From JAKFWF01 sp963750535 (GTDB lineage: Bacteria > Pseudomonadota > Alphaproteobacteria > Rhizobiales > Hyphomicrobiaceae), in contig CAVVRF010000032.1 in NCBI GenBank assembly GCA_963750535.1, positions 1 through 64,000 on the forward strand: DNA of 64,000 nt, in the 5' to 3' direction. How positions within the stretch are numbered: the stretch's first letter is position 1; every line of letters starts with the position of its first letter. Under the pieces are notes generated by a model, which saw nothing but the letters and a program-made list of their open reading frames with translations, had not been told where the DNA came from and did not search any database. The position numbers were made by a program, and so were the translations under genes. Of the stretch, positions 45,216-53,337 are shown piece after piece.

Positions 45216-46247
45216 TCACCGATAAGCGATCACCGGCGCCAGCCCCTTCGCGCCTGGCGCCAGCATCGCGGGCAGCTTTGCCGGCGCCTCCTCGAAGGCG
45301 ATCTCCTCGGTGATCAGGGCATCGAGCCGGTCGTCCTTCAGCAATTCGAGCGCGGCGGTCAGCCGGCGGCGATAGCTCCAGCGAATGCGGCGGCCGGCCG
45401 AGACCTGGCCGACCTGCGACGAGATCAGCTTCAGCCGGCGGCTGTGGAACGCGTCGCCGAGGGGCGCTGCCACCGTGCCCGCGCCATACCAGGACAATTC
45501 GACGACGGTCGCCTCCATGCCGGCGGCGCCGATGGCGGTCGCGAGCCCGGGTGCCGACGCCGAGGTGTGGAACACCACGTCGGCGTCATACTTTGTGGCG
45601 CCTTCCGACTCCCCTGCGGGGAGCCGGCCGGAAGGCGCGGAGGAGGGACAGACGAACCGCATCCCCAGGCTCTCGGCCAGGCCACGCCGCTCCTCGGCGA
45701 CATCGACCAGCGTTACCTCGGCACCAGGCAGCCGCGCCGCCAGGTAGCCGACCAGCAGGCCGACGATGCCGCCGCCGACGACGACGATATGATCGGCCGG
45801 GGCGGCGCCGGCATCCCACAGCGCGTTGAGCGCCGTCTCCATGTTGGCGGCGAGCGTCGCGCGGCGCAGCGGCACGCCGTCCGGGACAGGCGTCGCCATC
45901 GACGACGGCGCGATGAAGCGGTCTTGGTGTGGATGCAACACGAATACGGGCCGGCCGATCAACTGTTTATCGCCGGCCTCCACGATCCCAGTCGCGCAAT
46001 AGCCATATTTGACCGGAAAAGGAAAGTCGCCCGCCTGCATCGGCGCGCGCATGCGATCCCACTCCGACCGACCAACCTTGCCAGCCATGACGAGCCGCTC
46101 GGTGCCCCTGCTGACGCCGCTGTACGAGGTCGCGACAAGCACCTCGTCCTCCGCCGGATTTCGCAGTATCTCGTCGCGCAGCTCGGCCTCGCCCGGAGCG
46201 GTGTACCAGAGCGCGCGGGCGCCGAGAGCGTCGGGTGAGCGTACCAT
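45216..46247 (-). CDS. zinc-type alcohol dehydrogenase family (MDR) protein
   Basis: Medium-chain dehydrogenase/reductase of 343 residues. The N-terminal domain contains SYSGVSRGTERLVMAGKVG, the nucleotide-binding domain HIVVVGGGIVGLLVGYLAARL. The cysteine-rich structural zinc loop of classical alcohol dehydrogenases is missing, as in BchC-like members. A 15-residue stretch (about 215-230, PSSAPSGRLPAGESEG) is encoded by a hairpin that looks inserted. Gene direction matches the PTPS-glycosyltransferase-methyltransferase run 5 kb away. I infer that it was once their upstream neighbour. Only 29 bases separate its start from that of the opgH-like gene. Confidence 0.83.
   Translation of the reverse strand: MVRSPDALGARALWYTAPGEAELRDEILRNPAEDEVLVATSYSGVSRGTERLVMAGKVGRSEWDRMRAPMQAGDFPFPVKYGYCATGIVEAGDKQLIGRPVFVLHPHQDRFIAPSSMATPVPDGVPLRRATLAANMETALNALWDAGAAPADHIVVVGGGIVGLLVGYLAARLPGAEVTLVDVAEERRGLAESLGMRFVCPSSAPSGRLPAGESEGATKYDADVVFHTSASAPGLATAIGAAGMEATVVELSWYGAGTVAAPLGDAFHSRRLKLISSQVGQVSAGRRIRWSYRRRLTAALELLKDDRLDALITEEIAFEEAPAKLPAMLAPGAKGLAPVIAYR
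45598..45638. repeat. palindromic element inside the dehydrogenase coding sequence
   Basis: GCGCCTTCCG (45598-45607) pairs with CGGAAGGCGC (45629-45638), and an inner stem CTCCCC/GGGGAG (45609-45614 with 45618-45623) closes on TGC. It is in frame and keeps the reading frame open, adding about 14 low-complexity residues in a surface loop of the Rossmann domain. Confidence 0.65.
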
Positions 46248-46276
46248 CTGAAAGTTCCATACGAGGAAAAGTTGCG

Positions 46277-48109
46277 ATGACCGAAGGTCAGGGCGTGTCA
46301 GCCCCGGTACGCGTGGGCCGCGATGCCAACGTCCTTACTACGCCCACCGGCATCCAGTCCATGGACGAGCTGCGCCGCCGGCGGCTGCTGGTCGCCTTGC
46401 TCAACGTCGTGACCTGGGGCCTGCTGATGTGGGGCGTGGCGCGCGTGCTGGGCGCGGGCGGCTGGACCCTGGTCGACTACGTCCTGCTCGTCGCATTCGC
46501 GGTCGGCAGCCCGTGGACGGTGCTCGGCTTCTGGAACTCGGTGATCGGCTTCTGGCTCCTGCACATCGCCCGAGACCCGATGGGCGCGGTCGCCCCGTTC
46601 GCGGCGGCCGGCGACCGGCCGACGCCTCTGTCGATCAAGACCGCGATCCTGATGACGCTGCGCAACGAGGATCCGGCGCGAGCCTTCCTGCGCCTGCGCA
46701 CGGTCAAGGCGAGCGTCGACGCGACCGGCGAAGGCCGCCAGTTCGACTATTTCATCCTGAGCGACACCAATGATCCCGCGGTCGCCGCCGCCGAGGACGC
46801 AGCCGCCAAGGCGTGGACCGCCGAGGTCGGCGAGGCGGGCCGTGTCGTCTATCGCCGCCGCGCCGTCAACACCGGCTACAAGGCCGGCAACGTCCGCGAC
46901 TTCTGCGAGCGGTGGGGCCGCGGCTACGAGCTGATGCTGCCGCTCGACGCCGACAGCCTGATGTCGGGCGCAGCGATCGTGCGCCTCGCCCGCATGATGC
47001 AGGCGCATCCGCGCCTCGGCATCCTGCAGAGCCTGGTCGTCGGCATGCCGTCGTCGAGCATGTTCGCCCGCATCTTCCAGTTCGGCATGCGGCACGGCAT
47101 GCGCACCTACACGATGGGTCAGTCGTGGTGGGTCGGCGAGTGCGGGCCGTTCTGGGGCCACAACGCGCTGGTCAGGATCAAGCCGTTCGTCGAGCAGTGC
47201 GATCTGCCGGTGCTGCCCGGCAATCCGCCGCTCGGCGGCCACGTGCTCAGCCACGACCAGGTCGAGGCGACGTTGATGCGCCGCGCCGGCTACGAGGTCC
47301 GCGTGCTGCCGGTCGAGGACGGCAGCTGGGAGGAGAACCCGCCGACGATGCTGGATTTCGCCAAGCGCGACGTGCGCTGGTGCCAGGGCAACATGCAGTA
47401 CGTGAAGCTGCTCGACCTGCCGGGCCTGTACCCGATGAGCCGCTTCCAGCTGGTCTGGGCGATCCTGATGTTCCTCGGCATCCCGGCATGGACGCTGATG
47501 ATCGCCCTGTCGCCGGTGGCGGCATGGCAGGCGCAAGCGATCGCCGGTTTCCCTGGCGACCTGGCAGCCTTCCTCTATGTCGCATTCTTCCTGATGTACC
47601 TGTCGCCGAAGATCGCCGGCCTCGCCGACGCGGTCCTGACCAGGGGCGGCATGGCGCGCTACGGCGGGCCGCTGCGGTTTGCAGCGAGCGCAGTGCTCGA
47701 GATCGTGTTCTCGTTCCTGCAGGGCGCGGTGTCGACCATCCGCACCACGATCTTCATGATCGGCCTCGCCTTCGGCAAGTCGGTGACCTGGGGCGGCCAG
47801 AGCCGCGACGCCTACGGGATTTCGTGGTCGACCGCGATCCGCGATCTGTGGCCGCAGCTGCTGTTCGGCGTGGTCGTGTGCGGCAGCCTCATCGCCGTTT
47901 CGCCGACCGCCTTCTGGTGGAGCCTGCCGCTGACCGCGGGCTATCTGCTGGCGGTGCCGTTCGCGGTGGTCACCGCCATGCCGGCGATGGGCGAGCTGTT
48001 CCAGCGGGCCGGCCTCAACGGAATCCCGGAAGACTTCGACACGCCGAAGGAGGTGCGGGCGGTGCTGGGGGAGGTGAGAGGCGAGCTACCCGGTCGGGTC
48101 AGGATGTGA
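46277..48109 (+). CDS. glucan glucosyltransferase OpgH/MdoH-like
   Basis: Membrane GT2 glucosyltransferase, 610 residues from ATG 46277; an upstream ATG at 46235 would overlap the divergent dehydrogenase. Two N-terminal membrane segments come first. The catalytic domain has LMTLRNEDPARAFLRL, LPLDADSLMSG (the DxD pair), VGECGPFWGHNALVRIKPF and the acceptor motif DVRWCQGNMQ. About five C-terminal membrane segments follow. OpgH makes the linear beta-1,2 backbone of osmoregulated periplasmic glucans. The partner opgG is not next to it, and the protein is shorter than E. coli OpgH, mainly at both ends. Confidence 0.88.
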   Translation: MTEGQGVSAPVRVGRDANVLTTPTGIQSMDELRRRRLLVALLNVVTWGLLMWGVARVLGAGGWTLVDYVLLVAFAVGSPWTVLGFWNSVIGFWLLHIARDPMGAVAPFAAAGDRPTPLSIKTAILMTLRNEDPARAFLRLRTVKASVDATGEGRQFDYFILSDTNDPAVAAAEDAAAKAWTAEVGEAGRVVYRRRAVNTGYKAGNVRDFCERWGRGYELMLPLDADSLMSGAAIVRLARMMQAHPRLGILQSLVVGMPSSSMFARIFQFGMRHGMRTYTMGQSWWVGECGPFWGHNALVRIKPFVEQCDLPVLPGNPPLGGHVLSHDQVEATLMRRAGYEVRVLPVEDGSWEENPPTMLDFAKRDVRWCQGNMQYVKLLDLPGLYPMSRFQLVWAILMFLGIPAWTLMIALSPVAAWQAQAIAGFPGDLAAFLYVAFFLMYLSPKIAGLADAVLTRGGMARYGGPLRFAASAVLEIVFSFLQGAVSTIRTTIFMIGLAFGKSVTWGGQSRDAYGISWSTAIRDLWPQLLFGVVVCGSLIAVSPTAFWWSLPLTAGYLLAVPFAVVTAMPAMGELFQRAGLNGIPEDFDTPKEVRAVLGEVRGELPGRVRM

Positions 48110-48121
48110 TAGAATTCAAAC

Positions 48122-48373
48122 ATGAGCAAACGCGTCACCGCCATCATCGAGGAAGCCCGCAAGCTAACGCATGAGGAGCGGCTCGATCTGCTCGACCAGC
48201 TGCGCATCGAACTCTCCGCCGACGACGCCGATGAAGGCACGCGGGAGGAGATCGAGGCGGCTTGGCTCGAGGAAGTCGAGCGGCGAATGGAGACGGCACG
48301 GCGGGGCGAGACAACGTCAATTGGCCATGATGAAATGATGCAGAAATTGCGCGGTTTGATCCGCCGGCCATGA
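48122..48373 (+). CDS. addiction-module antitoxin-like protein
   Basis: An 83-residue protein of the addiction-module component family TIGR02574. The pattern is RVTAIIEEARKLTHEERLDLLDQL, then an acidic region and DEGTREEIEAAWLEEVERRM. Such proteins are antitoxins of RelE/ParE toxins. Its stop overlaps the start of the downstream toxin-like gene as ATGA. The toxin is truncated, so the pair is probably inert. Confidence 0.8.
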   Translation: MSKRVTAIIEEARKLTHEERLDLLDQLRIELSADDADEGTREEIEAAWLEEVERRMETARRGETTSIGHDEMMQKLRGLIRRP

Positions 48374-48546
48374 ACGTTCGATATGAACCGGCAGCACAGC
48401 AGGAGCTTGCTGATGCGGTCGTCTACTATGATGATAGGTCTTCTGAACTCGCGCAACGACTGGTGGCTGATCTTGATGCTGCGATCTCGCGGATTCTGGC
48501 TCATCCCCGAGCGTGGCCGCCTTTGGGCAAGAACCTAGCACGATGA
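48370..48546 (+). pseudogene. truncated RelE/ParE-type toxin
   Basis: A 58-residue frame: MNVRYEPAAQQELADAVVYY starts like ParE/RelE toxins, and HPRAWPPLGKNLAR ends at about the middle of the fold. The C-terminal half (the usual RRCRLRRFPYVLVYR-type strands) is gone. The frame stops within the ATG of the DUF2306 gene (ATGA at 48543-48546). The antitoxin is directly upstream. It is a relic of a toxin-antitoxin pair. Confidence 0.65.
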
Positions 48547-48941
48547 CCCTGCAGCCGCTCCTCGCCGCATCGATCTGGATACAGATCCACGCGTTTGCGG
48601 CGCTCGCGGCATTCGGCCTGGGCCTCGTGCAACTCGCCCGGCCGAAGGGCGGGACGCTGCACCGGGCGATCGGCTATGCCTGGGCCACGGTCATGGTTAT
48701 CGTCGCGGCAAGCTCTTTTCGCATACACGAAATCGACCAGTGGCGCGGCTTCAGCCTGATCCACCTGCTGTCGATCCAGGTGCTGGCGACGCTGCCGATG
48801 CTGATCCTCGCCGTGCGCCGCGGCGACGTCGCCCGCCATCGCAAGGGCATGATTGCGATGTTCGTCGGCGCGCTCGTGGTGGCAGGCTTGTTCACGCTGC
48901 TGCCGGGGCGGATCATGCATGTGGTGGTATTCGGAGAATGA
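48543..48941 (+). CDS. DUF2306-type small membrane protein
   Basis: A 132-residue integral membrane protein with four hydrophobic segments. The family pattern shows in IHAFAALAAFGLGLVQL, GTLHRAIGYAWATVMVIVA, HLLSIQVLATLPML and RHRKGMIAMFVGALVVAGLF. Conserved histidines in LHRAIG and ARHRKGM may bind haem or metal, but function is unknown. Its ATG lies in the last codons of the toxin relic, and its stop overlaps the FkbM gene start (ATGA). Confidence 0.75.
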   Translation: MTLQPLLAASIWIQIHAFAALAAFGLGLVQLARPKGGTLHRAIGYAWATVMVIVAASSFRIHEIDQWRGFSLIHLLSIQVLATLPMLILAVRRGDVARHRKGMIAMFVGALVVAGLFTLLPGRIMHVVVFGE

Positions 48942-49723
48942 CCGGCATGGGTGGAATGACAACCAGGATCGCGGCACTGCGCGCCGACACCAGCTTGAGC
49001 AGCCTGCATCGCTCCCTCGACGTCTACTACGGCGATGCGGCGCGCGACGCGGCGATGGACCGGCTCTATGCCCAGTTCGTGAAGTCCGGCGACCTCGCCT
49101 TCGATATCGGCAGTCACGTCGGCGACCGGATCGGCTCGTTCCGGCGCTGCGGCGCCAGGGTGGTGGCGCTGGAGCCGCAACCCGACTGCGCCCGGGTGAT
49201 CCGTGAGCTCTATAGCGGCGATGCCGACGTGACGCTGGTCGAGAGCGCCTGCGGGCCGAAGCCGGGCAAGCTGACGCTGCACATCAACTCGGCCAACCCG
49301 ACGGTGACCACCGCGTCGACGGAGTTCGTCAAGGCGGCGGACGGCGCCGGCGGCTGGGAGGGCCAGAAATGGGACCGCGTCATCGAGGTGCCGGTGACGA
49401 CGCTCGATGCGCTGATTGCCGTACACGGATTACCGGCATTCGCGAAGATCGACGTCGAAGGCTTCGAGGCCGACGTTCTGGCCGGGCTGTCGCAGCCGCT
49501 TGCAGGCTTGTCGTTCGAGTTCACCACCATCCAGCGCGAGGTCGCCTTTGCCTGCCTCGACCGCATTGGCAGGATCGGCCGCTACACGTTCGATCTGGCG
49601 CTGGGCGAGAGCCAGAAGCTCGAGCTCGGGCGCTGGGTCGACGCAGCCGAGATGCAGCACTTCATCGATGCGTTGCCGCACGCGGCCAACTCCGGCGACG
49701 TGTATGCGCGGTCGGTGGCGTAA
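48938..49723 (+). CDS. FkbM family methyltransferase
   Basis: SAM-dependent O-methyltransferase of 261 residues. Motif I is LAFDIGSHVGDRIGSF, then VVALEPQPDCARV, and the FkbM block FAKIDVEGFEADVLAGL. Enzymes of this family methylate sugars of polysaccharides, nodulation factors or polyketides. It is translationally coupled to the DUF2306 gene. The acceptor is unknown. Confidence 0.85.
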   Translation: MTGMGGMTTRIAALRADTSLSSLHRSLDVYYGDAARDAAMDRLYAQFVKSGDLAFDIGSHVGDRIGSFRRCGARVVALEPQPDCARVIRELYSGDADVTLVESACGPKPGKLTLHINSANPTVTTASTEFVKAADGAGGWEGQKWDRVIEVPVTTLDALIAVHGLPAFAKIDVEGFEADVLAGLSQPLAGLSFEFTTIQREVAFACLDRIGRIGRYTFDLALGESQKLELGRWVDAAEMQHFIDALPHAANSGDVYARSVA

Positions 49724-49807
49724 GGCTCGGGCAGCGATTGCGCAGGTCGGAAGATGCGGGCACCAATCACCTTGGTCGACATCGGAGTCACCGGAGGCTT
49801 GGCTGGG

Positions 49808-49825
49808 TTCCCGCCTTCGCGGGAA
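49808..49825. repeat. REP-like palindrome
   Basis: TTCCCGC and GCGGGAA enclose CTTC. Together with the following TGAC this matches a REP type common in proteobacterial intergenic regions. It lies between the FkbM gene and the exonuclease remnant. Confidence 0.65.
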
Positions 49826-49916
49826 TGACAGCTGTGGGGAGGTGAGGGCGCGGGAGTGGTATGCCACAGTGAAAGCGGCGTGCTGTCCTCGACACCCCTT
49901 GAAGAAGGCCAGTATC

Positions 49917-50489
49917 ATGGACCCAATCTATATCGTGACGGACATCGAGTTTGACGGCCCCATTCCCGGCCGAAATTCGATGCTGTCATTTGGGAGCGTG
50001 GCAACGACCTCAGATGGGGCGGTTCTTGGCGAGTTTGAAGCAACGCTCCATCCGCTCGATAACGCCACCACAGACGATGAGACGACGGCGTTTTGGCAGA
50101 CGCAGCCAGCCGCATTTCAAGCGGCCACTTGCGACCCTCGGCCGGCGGCTCTCGTCATGCCGCAATTCGTGCACTGGATAAGGGTCAACCTGGCGTCGCA
50201 ATCTTCGTTGCACATCCCCTTGGCTTGGACGGTCCCTGGATCGACTACTATCTACAGCGTTTCACTTCCGAGCGTTTGATCGAAGGGCCATGGCGACGCA
50301 ATCGATTGTTTCGAACGGCACCAGTTCTGTCTGATGTCGTACGCAGCGGCGAAATTGCGCAGGCCACTTCGGATGTGCGGCGTCGACAAGTATGATCCGC
50401 ACTGGCTTGGGCAACATGCGCACACTCACCGCGCAATTGACGATGCAAGAGGATACGCAAGTTTTCTTGCGTACCTGTTGAAACGGTGA
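49917..50489 (+). pseudogene. 3'-5' exonuclease (DEDDh type), two frameshifts
   Basis: RNase T/oligoribonuclease-like nuclease of about 190 residues when repaired. The first frame gives the DxE motif in IVTDIEFDG, then PAAFQAATCDPRPA. Near 50180 the frame changes to FVAHPLGLDGPWIDYYLQRF, and near 50285 to DAIDCFERHQFCLMSYAA. The catalytic histidine and aspartate are in HTHRAIDDARGYA near the end. All DEDDh residues are thus present. Two small indels, not decay of the active site, break it. It has no operon partner. Confidence 0.7.
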
Positions 50490-50514
50490 CTGGCCAAAAT
50501 TTGGTGCGCCGCGC

Positions 50515-52123
50515 TCACCACCACCCCTTCAAGTCCCGGATGATCTCCCGCGCGCAGTTGTGTCCCGGCGCTCCCGTGACGCCGCCGCCGGGATGGGCGC
50601 CGGAGCCGCACAGGTAGAGACCCTTCACCGGCAGGCGGTAGTTGGCGTGCCCGAGCACTGGCCGGGTCGAGAACAGCTGGTCGAGCGACAACTGGCCGTG
50701 GAAGATGTCGCCGTCGACGAGGCCGAAGCGCTCCTCGAGATCGAGCGGCGACAGTGCCTGGCGGGCAAGGACGCTGTCGCGGAAGTTCGGCGCGTGCTGA
50801 TTGACCGTGTCGATGACGACATCGGCGAAGGCGTCGCGCTCGGCGGGGTTGCTCCAGCTTCGGCCGTCGGGCAGTCGCGGCGCCACGTGCTGCACGAACA
50901 GGCTCGCGACGTGCTTGCCCTTCGGCGCCAGTGAATTGTCGAGCGTCGAGGGGATCAGCATCTCGACCACCGGCCGCTTCGACCAGCCGTGAATACGAGC
51001 GTCGAGATAGGCCTGGTCGAGATATTCCATCGACGGGCCGATGACGATGCCGGAACCATGATGGTCGGCCTGCACCTTGCCCGGCCGACAGGTGAAGTCC
51101 GGCAATTCCGACAAGGCGACGTTCATCCGGAAGGTACCGGAGCCGGTCTTGATGTTGGTGAACCGCGCGCGCAGCTCCGGGGCAACGGCGTCCTCTCCCA
51201 CGTAGGCGCGGAACAGCAGCTTCGGCGAGATATTGGAGGCCACCGCGCGGGCTCGGATCTCCTCGCCCGATGCCAGCACGACGCCGGTGGCGCGGTCTGC
51301 CGTCGTCCGCAGCATGGCGACCATCGCATCGGTGCGAATCTCGGCGCCTCGCGCTCTTGCCGATGCCGCCATCGCCTGCGTGATCGCGCCCATGCCGCCG
51401 ATCGCGTGGCCCCACACACCGCTCTTGCCGTTGACCTCGCCGAAGCAGTGGTGGAGCAGGACGTAGGCCGTTCCCGGCGTCTGCGGCGAGGCGTAGGCGC
51501 CGACGATACCGTCGAAAGCGAAGGCGGCCTTGACGTGCGTGCTCTCGAACCACTGGTCGAGGTAGTCGGCGGCACTCTTGGTGAACAGGTCGACCAGCAG
51601 GCGCTGATCGTCGAGCGGCAGCCCCAGCAGCCGGTGGCCGAGCCCGGCGTTGCGGATGACCTCGATCAGGCCGCCGCCGGCGTTGGGCGGCGTACGCAGC
51701 ACCAGGTCGCGCAGGATTGCGGCGGCGCGTTCCAGGGCGGCGTCATACTGCGGCAGCCGCTCGGCATCTTGCTTCGAGAACGCGGCGATCGCGGCTTGCC
51801 GGCTGGCCAGGCCGTAGGGCATGACGAGGCCGTTGGCGTCGTCGATCGGCCAGAAGTTCGCCACCGGCCGCTCGACGATGCGCAAGCCGTGCCGCGCCAA
51901 TTCGAGGTCGCGGATCACCTTGGGATTGAGCAGGCTCACCGTGTACGAGGCGACCGAGTTGCGGAATCCGGGATGGAACTCCTCGGTGATCTGCGGCGCC
52001 GCCGACGATCGCATTCTTCTCGATGACGACGACGCGCAGCCCGGCGCCCGCCAGATAGGCCGCGCAGGTCAATCCATTGTGGCCGCCGCCGATGATCGCG
52101 ACGTCATAGTCAGCCGATCGCAT
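50515..52123 (-). CDS. phytoene-dehydrogenase-like FAD oxidoreductase, one frameshift
   Basis: Flavoprotein of the CrtI/PYROXD2 type, about 535 residues when repaired. The N-terminal FAD motif is DVAIIGGGHNGLTCAAYLAGAG, then VVVIEKNAIVGGA. The frame changes near 52000 and continues as TEEFHPGFRNSVASYTVSLL. The C-terminal motif is LYLCGSGAHPGGGVTGAPGHNCA. Carotenoid partner genes are absent, so a general oxidoreductase related to PYROXD2 is more likely than a carotenoid desaturase. The start is taken at MRSADYD (ATG 52123). A single missing or extra base explains the break. Confidence 0.83.
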
Positions 52124-52249
52124 GCCGGGCTTGTCCCGTGATTTGAGCAGATTTGCAATAATGGCTGTCGCGTATACGTTGATGACCGGCAAACCGCGAT
52201 GTTACCAACATCGACTGTCATCACATGTCGTCCCTGGAGACCCGCTGAA

Positions 52250-53224
52250 ATGTCGAAGCCAGCCTTGCTGCAGACCGGCCCCATGATGCCCATGATCGAG
52301 AGGCAGCTCGTCGCGGACTTCGAGGTGCACAAGATCCCCACGCCCGCCGATCGCGACGACGTGGTGGCAAGCTGCGCCGACCGCATCGAGGCCATTTGCA
52401 CCGGCGGCCATACCGGCGTGAAGACCGACGCGGCGCTGATCGGCCGCCTGCCGGGGCTCAAGGTGATCAGCAACTTCGGCGTCGGCTACGATTCGATCGA
52501 CGTCGCCGCCGCCGCCGCCCGCGGCGTCGTCATCTCGAACACGCCCGACGTGCTGACCGAAGAGGTTGCCGACACGGCGCTCGGCCTGCTGCTGATGACG
52601 GTGCGGGAGCTCGGCCAGGCGGAGCAGTATCTGCGGGCTGGCAAATGGGCGGCGAATGGCGACTATCGCCTGACCCCGCAGTCGCTGCGGGACCGCACGC
52701 TCGGCATGGTCGGCTATGGCCGCATCGGCAAGGCGATTGCCAAGCGGGCGGCGGCGTTTGGCATGCCGATCACCTATTTCGGCCGGCGCAAGCAGGCCGA
52801 TGTCGCCTATCCCTTCTATGACGACATCGTGGCGATGGCCCGCGACGTCGACACCTTGATGGTGATTACGCCGGGCGGTCCGCAGACCAAGGACCTGATC
52901 AGCAAGGCGGTGCTCGAAGCCCTCGGTCCGCGCGGCATCGTCATCAACGTCGCGCGCGGCTCGGTGGTCGACGAGGCGGCGCTGATCGAGGCGCTGCGCA
53001 AGGGCACGATCTTCGGCGCCGGCCTTGACGTGTTCTACAACGAGCCGAATATCAATCCGGCCTTGATGACGCTGCCGAACACGGTGCTGCTGCCGCACGT
53101 CGGATCGGCCTCGGTTCACACACGTGATCAGATGGGCCAGCTGGTGGTCGACAACCTGAAGGCGTACGCGGCAAGAAAAGCGCCGCTGACGCCGGTGCCG
53201 GAGACGCCGTTCAAGGGCTGGTAG
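52250..53224 (+). CDS. D-isomer 2-hydroxyacid dehydrogenase
   Basis: NAD(P)-dependent dehydrogenase of 324 residues. The dinucleotide motif is GMVGYGRIGKAIAKR. Catalytic residues lie in NVARGSVVDEAAL (arginine), FYNEPNI (glutamate) and LLPHVGSASVHTR (histidine). Closest activities are glyoxylate or hydroxypyruvate reductases, but substrate range is broad. ATG 52250 gives a typical N-terminus. It is divergent from the flavoprotein gene. Confidence 0.9.
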   Translation: MSKPALLQTGPMMPMIERQLVADFEVHKIPTPADRDDVVASCADRIEAICTGGHTGVKTDAALIGRLPGLKVISNFGVGYDSIDVAAAAARGVVISNTPDVLTEEVADTALGLLLMTVRELGQAEQYLRAGKWAANGDYRLTPQSLRDRTLGMVGYGRIGKAIAKRAAAFGMPITYFGRRKQADVAYPFYDDIVAMARDVDTLMVITPGGPQTKDLISKAVLEALGPRGIVINVARGSVVDEAALIEALRKGTIFGAGLDVFYNEPNINPALMTLPNTVLLPHVGSASVHTRDQMGQLVVDNLKAYAARKAPLTPVPETPFKGW

Positions 53225-53337
53225 GGGCATGGGCGCTATCGCCGGAGACGGCATGGTCGTCGTCCGGCGGCAAGATTGATCCGGCGTCGCCGCCGCCCCA
53301 TCTGATGTGATTATCGATGTTAGGGGGCCGGTAGCGC

